Of a stretch of 64,000 nt of DNA, positions 1 to 7,171 are shown one piece after another. This stretch comes from Plantactinospora mayteni (GTDB lineage: Bacteria; Actinomycetota; Actinomycetes; Mycobacteriales; Micromonosporaceae): contig NZ_BONX01000003.1 in the NCBI RefSeq assembly GCF_016862935.1, positions 306,819 through 370,818 on the forward strand, given 5' to 3'. Numbering within the stretch: the stretch's first letter is position 1; every line of letters begins with the position of its first letter. A model generated the notes under the pieces. That model searched no databases. It was not told the origin of the DNA and was given only the letters and a program-made list of their open reading frames with translations. Position numbers and translations under genes: made by a program.

Positions 1-1
1 G

Positions 2-52
2 TTCACCACCTGGATGCGGGAGCACGTCCTCGACGCCCGGAGGGACGCATGA
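2..52 (+). CDS. 3' end of the gene upstream of the CoA-transferase subunit (probably subunit A)
   Basis: The window opens inside a plus-strand reading frame whose last 16 codons end with TGA at 50-52. The final residues read WMREHVLDARRDA. Class I CoA-transferases are normally made from adjacent A and B subunit genes, and the next full gene is the B-type subunit, so this is most likely subunit A. That identification rests on context only, because no catalytic sequence of the gene is inside the window. Its stop overlaps an ATG at 49 (ATGA). Confidence 0.45.
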   Translation, partial: FTTWMREHVLDARRDA

Positions 53-189
53 ACGAACGCGGCGAGGGACGCATCAACGAGCCCGGCGAGGGGCGCATGG
101 ACGAACGCGACCAGCCAGGCGAGACGAACGAGCGCGAGCAGCCAGGCGGGCAGGCGAGACGAGCGAGCGCGAGCGGGCAGACGAGATGA
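49..189 (+). CDS. Junction micro-ORF 1 (46 codons, charged repeats)
   Basis: ATG at 49 overlaps the stop of the preceding gene as ATGA, and TGA at 187-189 overlaps the next ATG at 186. The predicted 46-residue peptide is hydrophilic and repetitive (units such as NERGEGR, NEPGEGR, DERDQPGE), with no membrane segment or known domain. Whether it is translated into a stable peptide is unknown. The observation is that the frame stays open through the repeats and starts and stops exactly in 4-nt overlaps, as expected if ribosomes terminate and restart along the message. It could be a by-product of repeat expansion with no function as a protein. Confidence 0.35.
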   Translation: MNERGEGRINEPGEGRMDERDQPGETNEREQPGGQARRASASGQTR

Positions 190-224
190 GCGAGTGCGGG
201 CAGGCGGGCGGGCAGGCGAGATGA
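186..224 (+). CDS. Junction micro-ORF 2 (12 codons)
   Basis: ATG at 186 overlaps the stop of micro-ORF 1. The predicted peptide is MSECGQAGGQAR, ending at TGA 222-224, which again overlaps an ATG at 221 (ATGA). No function as a peptide is proposed. Its interest is its place as the middle link in a chain of four ATGA overlaps between two metabolic genes. Confidence 0.25.
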   Translation: MSECGQAGGQAR

Positions 225-289
225 GCGAGCGCGGGCAGGGTGGCGGGATGAGCGAGCGGAGCGAGCGGCCGGGAGGGTGGCGGCGATGA
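221..289 (+). CDS. Junction micro-ORF 3 (22 codons)
   Basis: ATG at 221 overlaps the stop of micro-ORF 2, and TGA at 287-289 overlaps the ATG at 286 that starts the CoA-transferase gene. The peptide begins MSERGQGGGMSERSERPG and resembles the other repeat-encoded peptides. The GGAGGG ribosome site for the CoA-transferase (272-277) lies inside this frame, so ribosomes ending here would be placed to restart on the next gene. Confidence 0.3.
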   Translation: MSERGQGGGMSERSERPGGWRR

Positions 290-1068
290 GCGCGGAGTGG
301 ACCGCCGACGAGATGATGACCGTCGCCGCCGCCCGGCAACTGCGGGACGACACGGCGTGCTTCGTCGGGATCGGCCTGCCGAGTACCGCCGCCAACCTCG
401 CCCGGGCGACCCACGCCCCCCGGCTCGTGCTCATCTACGAGTCCGGGTGCCTCGGGGCCAAGCCCGACCGGCTGCCGCTCTCGATCGGCGACGGCATCCT
501 CGCCGACACCGCCGATGCGGTGGTCAGCGTGCCGGAGGTCTTCAACTACTGGCTCCAGCCGGGCAACATCGACGTCGGGTTCCTCGGCGGCGCCCAACTC
601 GACCGGTACGGCAACATCAACACCACCACCATCGGCGGGGACTACCGCGATCCCAAGGTACGGCTGCCCGGGGCCGGTGGGGCACCCGAGATCGCCGCCT
701 CCTGCCGCGAGGTCATCGTCATCATGCGGCAGAGTCCGCGTACGTTCGTCGAGCGGGTCGACTTCGTCACCTCGTTCGGGTACGGCACCGGCTCCGGTGA
801 CCGGGAGCGGCTCGGGTTGCGCGGTGCCGGGCCACAGGTGGTGATCACCGACCTCGGCATACTCCGACCCGAACCGTCCAGCCGGGAACTGGTGCTGACC
901 GAACTGCACCCGGGCGCCACGGTCGAGCAGGCCCGCGCGGCGACCGGCTGGCAGTTGCGGGTCGCCGACGACCTGCGTACCGGTGAGCCGCCGACCGGGT
1001 CGGAACTCTCGGTGCTGCGCGCGCTCAAGGCCGCCACCGGCGGCAACCGCTCCGCGTCCAACGCCTGA
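286..1068 (+). CDS. Class I CoA-transferase, B-type subunit (glutaconate/3-oxoacid type)
   Basis: A 260-residue protein of the family I CoA-transferases, which move CoA between an acyl-CoA and a free acid through a glutamyl-CoA intermediate. YESG at residues 51-54 supplies the expected catalytic glutamate, Glu52. The later GFLGGAQLDRYGNIN stretch is typical of the B subunit of glutaconate- or 3-oxoadipate-type enzymes. I prefer ATG 286, which follows GGAGGG at 272-277 by 8 nt; GTG 277 would add three residues but overlaps that ribosome site. The gene follows the repeat chain and leads a group with a binding lipoprotein and two enolase-superfamily enzymes, so a role in organic-acid activation is likely. 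The exact acid is not readable from the sequence. Confidence 0.85.
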   Translation: MSAEWTADEMMTVAAARQLRDDTACFVGIGLPSTAANLARATHAPRLVLIYESGCLGAKPDRLPLSIGDGILADTADAVVSVPEVFNYWLQPGNIDVGFLGGAQLDRYGNINTTTIGGDYRDPKVRLPGAGGAPEIAASCREVIVIMRQSPRTFVERVDFVTSFGYGTGSGDRERLGLRGAGPQVVITDLGILRPEPSSRELVLTELHPGATVEQARAATGWQLRVADDLRTGEPPTGSELSVLRALKAATGGNRSASNA

Positions 1069-1436
1069 GCCGCCCGTCCAGCATCCGCGCCGCCCGTCCA
1101 GCGCCCGAGCCGCCCCGTTGGACGAGGCGCGGATTCGGGACCCCGTGATCCGTTCGGGCTGTCCTGCGCCACGCGCCGCGAGCCCGGCGTGCGTCCCAGA
1201 GCCCGGCGTGCGCCGAAGGCCCGCCGGGAGCGCCCCGCGCGCCGAGGGCGGGGGGTGTGCCGCATACCGGAACCGCGGCTTGTCGGCGTCGGACCCGACT
1301 GCGAGCGTGCTCGGCAAGCACCATCGGGCTCGGGCCGAAACACCACGTTCATCCACCGGACATCCCTTGCCGGTACGCGCGGCGAGTCACCGCCGCACGC
1401 GGAGCCGGTGTCCGGACATCCGTCCTAGGAGATCTC
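1069..1436. other. Intergenic region with short direct repeats
   Basis: This 368-bp gap has no convincing gene. It holds two exact copies of gccgcccgtccagc (1069-1082 and 1089-1102) and two of agcccggcgtgcg (1181-1193 and 1200-1212), so short local duplications occur here too. The last bases, AGGAG at 1427-1431, are the ribosome site of the next gene. I could not pick out a clear -35/-10 promoter, although the gap is long enough to contain one. Confidence 0.5.
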
Positions 1437-2522
1437 ATGCGCAGCAACCCGATTTTCTCCGGTGAGACCAGATCGCGGCGTCGACCCGGCACCCGGGCCG
1501 CCCTGGCCCTGCTGCTCAGTACGAGCCTCGCGCTGTCGGCCTGCGGCGGCGGATCGGAGCCGAGCCAGGCGGGCGGCGAACTCAAGAAGGTGACCTACCT
1601 GAACACGCTGCCGCTGGAGAGCCTGACCTACGCCCCGGAACTCGTCGCCGACACCAACGGCTACTTCAAGGCCGAGGGACTCGACGTCGACTTCCAGTAC
1701 ATCAACGGCACCCCGCCGGCCGTCGCGGCCGTGATGTCCGGCAAGGGGCTGCTCACCCGGGCCGGCGACACCGACATCATGCGCAGCATCTCCGACAAGA
1801 ACGCCCAGATCGTCAACGTCGGCGCCGTGCAGAAGGGCGGCACCACGATCCGGATCATCTCCAGCAGGCGCAACCCGATCACCAACGCCGCCGACCTGCG
1901 TGGCAAGACCATCGGGCAGTCCGCGCTGGGCGGCACCACCGAGGGCATCCTGGTGCTGGTCCTCGCCTCGCAGGGGATGAAGCTGACCGACGTGAAGCAG
2001 CAGGTGGCAGCGCTCAGCGCCGGCACCTTCAACCTGGTGCGCAACGGGCGCCTCGACGGCTACATGACCTCGCTGGACACCGCCTTGCAGGTGCAGGCGG
2101 ACCACCCGGACGACGCGGTGCTGCTCGACCCGTCGCAGTACACGGCGGCCGGCACGCAGGCGTACGTCACCTCGGTCGAGCAGGCGAAGGACCCGGCCCG
2201 GCAGGACGAGATCCAGCGGTACCTGCGGGCCATCAAGTCGGCGGTGCGGTTCATCGCCGAGGACCGGGCCGACGGTTACGCGGACACGATCAAGCTGATC
2301 AGCGGCAAGTACAAGGTGCCGTCGTTCGCCAACCCGGAGGTCGCCAGGGCGGCCCTGGACACGTACGTCGCCACCTGGACCGCCGGCGGGGTCGAGACGG
2401 CGGTGCAGACCGACCGGTCCCGGTGGTCCTCGACCTACCAGGAGCTGGTCTCGGCGGGGCTGCTCGGCGGCGGAAAGGATCCGTCGCAGTGGATCGACGA
2501 CCGCAACGCCCCGAAGTCCTGA
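1437..2522 (+). CDS. ABC-type substrate-binding lipoprotein, NitT/TauT (SsuA/THI5-like) family
   Basis: A 361-residue solute-binding protein. The N-terminus has basic residues, a hydrophobic stretch and a lipobox LSAC with Cys36, so it should be lipid-anchored outside the membrane. The mature part starts KKVTYLNTLPLESLTYAPE and contains GYFKAEGLDVDFQYING, the usual pattern of SsuA/THI5-like proteins that bind sulfonates, pyrimidine precursors or aromatic acids. ATG 1437 follows AGGAG at 1427-1431. It is clearly paralogous to the protein at 10436-11524: both contain INVGAVQKGG-like and FQYING segments. No permease or ATPase of this importer is in the window; they may lie upstream of base 1. 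Substrate unknown. Confidence 0.88.
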   Translation: MRSNPIFSGETRSRRRPGTRAALALLLSTSLALSACGGGSEPSQAGGELKKVTYLNTLPLESLTYAPELVADTNGYFKAEGLDVDFQYINGTPPAVAAVMSGKGLLTRAGDTDIMRSISDKNAQIVNVGAVQKGGTTIRIISSRRNPITNAADLRGKTIGQSALGGTTEGILVLVLASQGMKLTDVKQQVAALSAGTFNLVRNGRLDGYMTSLDTALQVQADHPDDAVLLDPSQYTAAGTQAYVTSVEQAKDPARQDEIQRYLRAIKSAVRFIAEDRADGYADTIKLISGKYKVPSFANPEVARAALDTYVATWTAGGVETAVQTDRSRWSSTYQELVSAGLLGGGKDPSQWIDDRNAPKS

Positions 2523-2600
2523 CCGCGCCGCAGCCCTGACCGCCACAGAGTCCTGACCGCCGCCTGAGGACGGTCGACGCCGAGACGAGGAGCCGCAGCC

Positions 2601-3776
2601 GTGCGGATTACCGCGCTGGAGAGCCTGCACTGTGCCGCCGGCACGCGGGTCTGGTCGTTCCTGAAGCTGTCCACCGACTCCGGCGTCACCGGCTGGGCGG
2701 AGTACACCGACAACCAGTTGGGCAGTGTCGCGCTGGCCGAGGTGATCGCCGGGCTCGGCCGGCGGGTCGTCGGCACTGACCCGCGCCGGCTCCGGCTGCT
2801 GGAGGCGACGTTGCGGTCCGCCGTCCGGGAGGCGGCCGGCGGGCTGGCCCAGCGCGCCGTCGGCGCCATCCTCAACGCCGCGCTGGACGTCACGGCGCGG
2901 GCGCTGGACGTACCGGTGCACGCGCTCTTCGGCGGTCCGGTCCGGGACCGGATCCCGCTCTACTGGTCGCACTGCGGGCTCGGCCGGATCCGGATGTCCG
3001 AGGCGCTCGGCACCGCACCGCTGCGCGACCTCGACGACGTCCGGGCGCTCGGCGCGGAGGTCCGGGCCCGCGGCTTCCGCGCCCTCAAGACAAACCTCAT
3101 GGTGTACGACGGCAGCCGCATCGCCCTGCGCCTGCCCGCCTGGGGTGACGAGGGCTTTCCCGGGCTGGAGCCGACCCCGAGGTTCGTCGCGGACGTGGCC
3201 GAGGTGGTCGCCGCCTTCCGGGCGGGCGCCGGCCCGGACGTCGAGGTGCTGCTGGACGTCAACTTCAACGTCAAGGGCGAGGGGATCGGCCGGCTGGCCC
3301 GGGCGGTCGAACCGTCGGACCTGTCCTGGCTGGAGGTGGACACCTTCGAGCCGCTGGCGCTGGTGCACGCCCGCCGGCACACCCCGGTACGGATCGCCTC
3401 CGGCGAGGCGCTCTACGGCGCCCGGGCGTACCGGCCGTTCCTCGACTCCGGTGCGCTGGACGTGCCGGTCGTCGACGTGGCCTGGAACGGCTTCCCGGAA
3501 GCGGTCCGGATCGCCGAGCTGGCCGACTCGTACGACCTGAACATCGCGCCGCACAACTATGCCGGTCACCTGCTCACCTTCATGAGCGCCCAGCTCGCGG
3601 CGGTGGTGCCGAACCTCGCCGTGCTGGAGTACGACGTCGACGGGGTGCCGTGGCGCGACGAGGTCTTCACCGAGATACCGCGGATCGTCGACGGCGACCT
3701 GCTGCTGCCCGCCGGCCCCGGCTGGGGCTGCGTACCCGACGAGGACGCCGTCCGGGCCCACCCGGTCGACCGCTGA
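2601..3776 (+). CDS. Mandelate racemase/muconate lactonizing enzyme family protein (enolase superfamily)
   Basis: A 391-residue enolase-superfamily enzyme, which removes a proton next to a carboxylate bound to Mg2+. The N-terminal capping domain is followed by the barrel. Candidate catalytic residues are Lys163 (RALKTN), metal ligands Asp219 (LDVNFN), Glu245 (WLEVD) and Glu269 (SGE), and His318 (APHN). The His at the end of the barrel suits acid-sugar dehydratases or racemases of the MR subgroup. GTG 2601 follows gaggag at 2587-2592. It precedes a second, distant family member, so the two probably act on related acids. Substrate not assigned. Confidence 0.88.
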   Translation: MRITALESLHCAAGTRVWSFLKLSTDSGVTGWAEYTDNQLGSVALAEVIAGLGRRVVGTDPRRLRLLEATLRSAVREAAGGLAQRAVGAILNAALDVTARALDVPVHALFGGPVRDRIPLYWSHCGLGRIRMSEALGTAPLRDLDDVRALGAEVRARGFRALKTNLMVYDGSRIALRLPAWGDEGFPGLEPTPRFVADVAEVVAAFRAGAGPDVEVLLDVNFNVKGEGIGRLARAVEPSDLSWLEVDTFEPLALVHARRHTPVRIASGEALYGARAYRPFLDSGALDVPVVDVAWNGFPEAVRIAELADSYDLNIAPHNYAGHLLTFMSAQLAAVVPNLAVLEYDVDGVPWRDEVFTEIPRIVDGDLLLPAGPGWGCVPDEDAVRAHPVDR

Positions 3777-3818
3777 CCGCTGACCGCTGCCGACCGAACC
3801 AGTTAGCAAGGAGATCGC

Positions 3819-4964
3819 GTGCCCCGTATCACCGCACTCGACGCCCGCGTCGTGAGCTACGGATTCGACCACCGGCCCCGACCGCTCAGCCTCGGCAGCG
3901 CGCTGCGCCGCGACGTCGTACTGGTCAGGGTGGTCTGCGCGGACGGGACGGTCGGCTACGGCGAGTCCTTCCACGGGCACGCCGGTACGGCCGTCGCCGA
4001 GATCGTCAACAGCACCATGCGGGAGGTGGTGCTCGGCCGGGAGCCGTCCGAGACGGCCGACGTCAACCGGGAGGTGTTCGCGCGCTTCGTCCTCTCCGCC
4101 GGGATGTCCGGTGGCTTCCTGCTCGCACTCAGCGGGATCGACATCGCGATGTGGGACGCCTGGGGAAAGATCCAGGGCGAGCCGGTGCACCGGCTGCTCG
4201 GCGGCTCGGTCACCGACTTCGCGCTGTACGGCGGCGGCTTCACCCTCGGCTTCCAGCCACCGGACGAGCTGGCCGAGGAGGTACGGCGGATGCGGGAGCA
4301 GTCGGGCTGGCAGGCGGTGAAGCTGCGGATCGGCGACTCGCCCGAACGGGACCTGGCTCGGATCCGGCACGTCCGAGAGGTCTTCGGCGACGAACTGTCC
4401 ATAATGGTCGACGCCAATCTCGGCCACCGGTACGACGTGGCCCGGGTGGCGCCGGCCCTGGCCGAGCTGGGGGTGGACTGGCTGGAGGAGCCGTACCCAC
4501 CCGGCAGCCCGGCCCGGTTCGTGGCGCTGCGTTCCCGCGGCCTGGTGCCGGTCGCGGCCGGCGAGAACCTCGGCGGCGCGCACGAGTTCGCGGACTGGAT
4601 CGACCGGGGTGCCCTGGACGTGGTGCAGCCGGACGTGAGCCGGGTGGGTGGGATCACCGAGGCGCTCCGGATCGCGGCGCTGGCCCGGGCCGCCGGCCTG
4701 CGGTTCGCCCCGCACATCTCGCACAGCGCCCTCAACCACGCGGCGACCCTGCACCTGCTCTCGGCGGCCGGCGGCGAGGGCATCTTCGAGGCGGACGGCA
4801 CGGTCGAGAACCCGTTCCGGGACGGCGTCATCAGCGGCGGGCCGGTACTGGCGAACGGCCGGGCCAGCCTGCCGACCGGTCCGGGTCTCGGCGTGACCGT
4901 CGACGAGGAGGCGCTCGGCCGGTACCCCGGCGAACGCGGCTCGCCGTTCCCCCGGCCCCGCTGA
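3819..4964 (+). CDS. Mandelate racemase/muconate lactonizing enzyme family protein (second copy)
   Basis: A 381-residue enolase-superfamily enzyme, divergent from its neighbour. Motifs in order: VKLRIG (Lys of the K-x-R/K motif), MVDANLG (metal Asp), WLEEPY (metal Glu), AAGENLGG (metal Glu), QPDVSRVGGI, and APHISHS (barrel-end His). These are the full set expected for an active racemase or dehydratase of the MR type. GTG 3819 is preceded by AAGGAG at 3808-3813. It is the last gene of the first catabolic group; a small hairpin follows at 4996-5017. Reaction and substrate are not determined. Confidence 0.88.
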   Translation: MPRITALDARVVSYGFDHRPRPLSLGSALRRDVVLVRVVCADGTVGYGESFHGHAGTAVAEIVNSTMREVVLGREPSETADVNREVFARFVLSAGMSGGFLLALSGIDIAMWDAWGKIQGEPVHRLLGGSVTDFALYGGGFTLGFQPPDELAEEVRRMREQSGWQAVKLRIGDSPERDLARIRHVREVFGDELSIMVDANLGHRYDVARVAPALAELGVDWLEEPYPPGSPARFVALRSRGLVPVAAGENLGGAHEFADWIDRGALDVVQPDVSRVGGITEALRIAALARAAGLRFAPHISHSALNHAATLHLLSAAGGEGIFEADGTVENPFRDGVISGGPVLANGRASLPTGPGLGVTVDEEALGRYPGERGSPFPRPR

Positions 4965-4995
4965 CCCGGATAACTCGGTTGAGTGGGCACTGAGG

Positions 4996-5017
4996 TTCCA
5001 CTCGTTGAGTAGTGGAA
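4996..5017. terminator. Small inverted repeat after the first catabolic operon
   Basis: TTCCACT (4996-5002) and AGTGGAA (5011-5017) are perfect complements around an 8-nt loop, about 30 nt after the stop of the preceding gene. There is no T-tract, so terminator function is tentative. Confidence 0.35.
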
Positions 5018-5101
5018 AGGGATGTGATTTGCAAGCCCGAGGATCTCGGAGTTGCCTCGCCGACCTCCGGGAGTCTGCCCCCGTGACTTGTCTCGGCCGG
5101 G

Positions 5102-5160
5102 CAACCGCTCCAGCGCGTCCTGCGCCGGTCTGGCCAGGTTGAACGTCACCCGCTTCGTCC
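5102..5160 (-). pseudogene. Possible remnant of a ribbon-helix-helix protein N-terminus
   Basis: On the minus strand the codons here read TKRVTFNLARPAQDALERL, like the amino-terminal strand and helix of small ribbon-helix-helix proteins. An in-frame TGA lies just upstream, only a GTG at 5149 could start it, and the downstream frame soon loses any family resemblance. I read it as a decayed fragment. Chance resemblance is quite possible because the segment is short. Confidence 0.22.
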
Positions 5161-5174
5161 ACCTGGGTCACGGG

Positions 5175-5639
5175 TCACGAGCTGTCCTTGGCGATTGCGT
5201 CGAAGACGACCTGTACCGCCCATTCATCCGTCGAACATCCCGCTGGCGTGCAATCGGGGCAGCCATACCCGTGGTGCGCCTTCCTGACCAGCCGGGCGTC
5301 CTCTATGTCGTCTGGTGTCGGGTCGGCCGGCGGCAGTTCCTTGATGACGGCAAGCCAGTGCCGTGCGGTCTTCCTGGGTTCGCAGTCCGGTCGTAGGCAG
5401 GGGGAACACAGGCCGTCGTCGCCATGCTTGTGGACGTCGGCGATCCGGCGGGCGGCGAGCGTGACCGCGCAGATCATGTCCTGCCGCACCTCGTAGTCAC
5501 CGTGAATTACGAGCTTGAGCGCCCACTCCAACAGCCAGCAGCGGTCTCCCCGACACTGGCCGCACGGCTTGACGGCGTGCTCTTGGACGATCTCCCGGGC
5601 CGAGTCGATCGACATGCCCAGCGGGCCGTCGTACATCAT
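5175..5639 (-). CDS. Hypothetical cysteine-rich protein with three CxxCx4C motifs
   Basis: A 154-residue protein I do not recognise. Its striking feature is three copies of C-x2-C-x4-C: CGQCRGDRC near the start, CSPCLRPDC in the middle and CPDCTPAGC near the end. Nine regularly spaced cysteines suggest metal binding (zinc or iron-sulfur) or a redox role. There is no signal peptide or membrane segment. Its ATG (5639, or 5636) overlaps the stop of the small gene upstream on the same strand (ATGATG), indicating translational coupling. It belongs to a minus-strand set transcribed away from the GntR regulator at 6310. GTG 5684 is an alternative start but would run through the upstream gene. Confidence 0.65.
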   Translation of the reverse strand: MMYDGPLGMSIDSAREIVQEHAVKPCGQCRGDRCWLLEWALKLVIHGDYEVRQDMICAVTLAARRIADVHKHGDDGLCSPCLRPDCEPRKTARHWLAVIKELPPADPTPDDIEDARLVRKAHHGYGCPDCTPAGCSTDEWAVQVVFDAIAKDSS

Positions 5640-5743
5640 TGTTCCGGCCCCCGCCCGGGAAGCCACGGGTCGGTGGACCACCATCGCCAGTAGTCCCGTA
5701 CCCGTCCGCGCCGGTGGCGGATCCAGGCCCGGACACGGGTCAC
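5636..5743 (-). CDS. Small basic/tryptophan-rich protein (35 aa)
   Basis: A short frame too small for routine gene calling. GTG at 5743 (or 5746) starts a 35-residue peptide beginning MTRVRAWIRHRRGRVRDYW, rich in arginine and tryptophan. Its TGA (5638-5636) overlaps the ATG of the cysteine-motif gene. The frame upstream is open only back to the stop of the next small gene, so the genes sit in tandem. Function unknown; the overlap with its neighbour is the best support. Confidence 0.4.
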   Translation of the reverse strand: MTRVRAWIRHRRGRVRDYWRWWSTDPWLPGRGPEQ

Positions 5744-5800
5744 CACCGGTCGGCCCGGTCGGTGCGGTACAGCCGCTGCTGTCCGTACGTAATCAGCCCG

Positions 5801-5953
5801 TCAACAACGGTAGGGCCGGTCCAGTCGGGGCTGCTCGGCCGGGGCCGCGCCGAGGGACCAACCGCCGCGCCCGTTGGCGTACGAGGTCCCTGGGCCGATC
5901 ACCTCCACGGTCTCCGCCGATCGCCGGATCCAGCCACGTATCCGTTCGAACAT
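5801..5953 (-). CDS. Small hypothetical protein (50 aa), first gene of the minus-strand set
   Basis: ATG 5953 is preceded on the minus strand by GGAGAGGA, a good ribosome site. The 50-residue product starts MFERIRGWIRRSAETVEV and ends RPYRC. It has an arginine-rich amphipathic start and no recognised domain. It would be the leading gene of the set 5953-5175, divergent from the GntR gene. The hairpin at 6022-6055 lies about 70 bp upstream of its start. Confidence 0.5.
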   Translation of the reverse strand: MFERIRGWIRRSAETVEVIGPGTSYANGRGGWSLGAAPAEQPRLDRPYRC

Positions 5954-6021
5954 CCCGATCCTCTCCACCTCGGGGGCGTGGGGCCGGGTCTTCTACGGCG
6001 CCGGCCCACGACTGATTGGGT

Positions 6022-6055
6022 GGGCGGCACCTCGAACGGGGAAGAGGTGCCGCCC
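6022..6055. other. Perfect 11-bp stem-loop upstream of the small-gene set
   Basis: GGGCGGCACCT (6022-6032) and AGGTGCCGCCC (6045-6055) are perfect complements with a 12-nt loop. The hairpin lies in the 356-bp divergent gap between the 50-residue protein (start 5953) and the GntR gene (start 6310). It could be a leader hairpin of the minus-strand transcript, a terminator, or an operator. Nothing else gene-like is visible in the gap. Confidence 0.55.
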
Positions 6056-6212
6056 GGTGGACGCGGCCGGGCCCTGGGGGAGGTCGGGACGCGTCCGGCT
6101 TGGACACGACGCGCGGCCAACCGGGTGGCTGATGGAGGTCGCGCCACGTCGCATCCGGCCGAGGGCGACCGACTCAGAAGTGCCTACCCCTAGATCACCT
6201 ACCGTGCCGGCC

Positions 6213-6227
6213 GCTTACACGGTAAGC
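6213..6227. promoter_or_regulatory. Candidate GntR operator (inverted repeat)
   Basis: GCTTAC-acg-GTAAGC is a perfect inverted repeat about 83 bp upstream of the GntR start. It lies in a stretch (6190-6260) visibly richer in A and T than its surroundings, which also contains ctacacctatacag and gtctagatagg. Position and symmetry suit an autoregulatory operator of the adjacent GntR protein. Confidence 0.4.
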
Positions 6228-6309
6228 TACACCTATACAGACGACCCGTCTAGATAGGTTCGCCCATCAAAGGGGACGGAACATCACGACTACGTTGATC
6301 GGGGGTACG

Positions 6310-7095
6310 GTGACCGACGTGCCTACCCCGCACGAGCGGCCCCGCTATGCCCGGGTCGCAGACGAGCTACGCCGCCGGATCATGTCCGGCGCGATCCCGC
6401 CCGGCTCCATCCTTCCGTCGGAGTCCGCGCTGATGTCCGAGTTCGGCGTTGCTCGCGGAACCGTCCGCGAGGCGTTCGGGCTGCTCCGGAGTGAGGGTCT
6501 GATCGTCACCGAGATGGGGCGTGGCAGCTACGCCCGTCCCGTCCTGCCAGTACGCCGGCTCGGATCCGCCCGGTACCGCCGCGAACTGGAGCAGGTCCGC
6601 ACCGGCGAGCTGGGCACCTCATTCACGGCCGATCGGAGCATGCCGTGGGCCGAGTACACACTGGACAGGGAGTTCCGCGAGGTTCCGGCTGACCGGGCAA
6701 CCGCCGAACTGTTCGGGGTCGACCCTGGCACGGTGATCCTGGAACGCCGATTCGTATTCCGGTCGCATGGCGTTCCACAGCAGATGTCCACGTCGTGCCT
6801 ACTGCTGGACATGGTGGCAGGTACGCCGGTCGCCGACCCGGACCGGGAGCCGTGGCCGGGCGGCAACACTGGCCAGCTTTACAGCCTGGGCATCACGATC
6901 ACGGGTGTCCGGGAGATGGTTCGGGCCAGGATGCCGCTCAGGGATGAGATCGAGACGTTGAAGATCCCCGGCGGAGTGCCGGTAGTGACGATCACCCGGC
7001 AGACGTACGCCGGTGATCGGGTGGTGGAAGTGGCCACCGATATCGTGATCCCGGCCGATCGGGTCGAGCTGGATTATTGGATCGACCTTTCGTGA
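6310..7095 (+). CDS. GntR family transcriptional regulator, HutC/UTRA type
   Basis: A 261-residue regulator. The N-terminal winged helix contains YARVADELRRRIMSGAI, LPSESALMSEFGVARGTVR and GLIVTEMGRGSY, the standard GntR pattern. The C-terminal part, about residues 80-255, has the UTRA ligand-binding layout (ILERRFVFRSHGVPQ near the middle). GTG 6310 is favoured because GGGGG stands just upstream; TTG 6295 in the same frame is an alternative. It faces the small minus-strand genes and probably controls that set, itself, or both. Regulators of this type also occur on integrative elements of actinomycetes, but no integrase or attachment site is visible here. Confidence 0.85.
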   Translation: MTDVPTPHERPRYARVADELRRRIMSGAIPPGSILPSESALMSEFGVARGTVREAFGLLRSEGLIVTEMGRGSYARPVLPVRRLGSARYRRELEQVRTGELGTSFTADRSMPWAEYTLDREFREVPADRATAELFGVDPGTVILERRFVFRSHGVPQQMSTSCLLLDMVAGTPVADPDREPWPGGNTGQLYSLGITITGVREMVRARMPLRDEIETLKIPGGVPVVTITRQTYAGDRVVEVATDIVIPADRVELDYWIDLS

Positions 7096-7109
7096 GCTGT
7101 GCCGGCTGG

Positions 7110-7141
7110 AACCTCAAGTACGCCTTGTCGTACTTGAGGTT
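7110..7141. terminator. Perfect 13-bp inverted repeat between gntR and the EspC-like gene
   Basis: AACCTCAAGTACG (7110-7122) and CGTACTTGAGGTT (7129-7141) pair perfectly around a 6-nt loop, beginning 15 nt after the GntR stop and ending 30 nt before the next start. It has no T-tract. It could terminate the gntR transcript, or serve as an operator for the two-gene locus that follows. Confidence 0.6.
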
Positions 7142-7171
7142 CGAGCGCGTGTTCGGAGCTAAGCTCGGCTC

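Larger units (their letters stand above)
41..285 (+). repeat. Degenerate tandem repeats carrying start/stop junctions
   Basis: The interval is built from imperfect copies of about 24 nt. The first units read gagggacgc followed by atgaacgaacgcggc, or close variants. Later units shrink to gag or ggg followed by ATGAGCGAG. Copies of ATGA stand at 49, 186, 221, 248 and 286, the last being the likely start of the CoA-transferase gene. Many units also carry a purine-rich Shine-Dalgarno-like stretch (gaggga, gagggg). The repeat therefore looks like duplicated copies of a gene junction, including the ribosome site and the overlapping stop/start. Confidence 0.75.

Noticed and set aside
41..285. A CRISPR-like array.
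   Set aside because: The repeats are contiguous, coding in frame and degenerate, with no constant repeat/variable spacer pattern and no cas genes.
1425..5171. A 1248-codon minus-strand frame across the first catabolic operon.
   Set aside because: It has shadow-type composition and runs antisense to three well-supported genes. Its start lies in a repeat-poor spacer.
5102..7141. An integrated plasmid or prophage around the GntR gene.
   Set aside because: Small genes and a GntR regulator are suggestive, but there is no integrase, replication gene or duplicated attachment site in the window.
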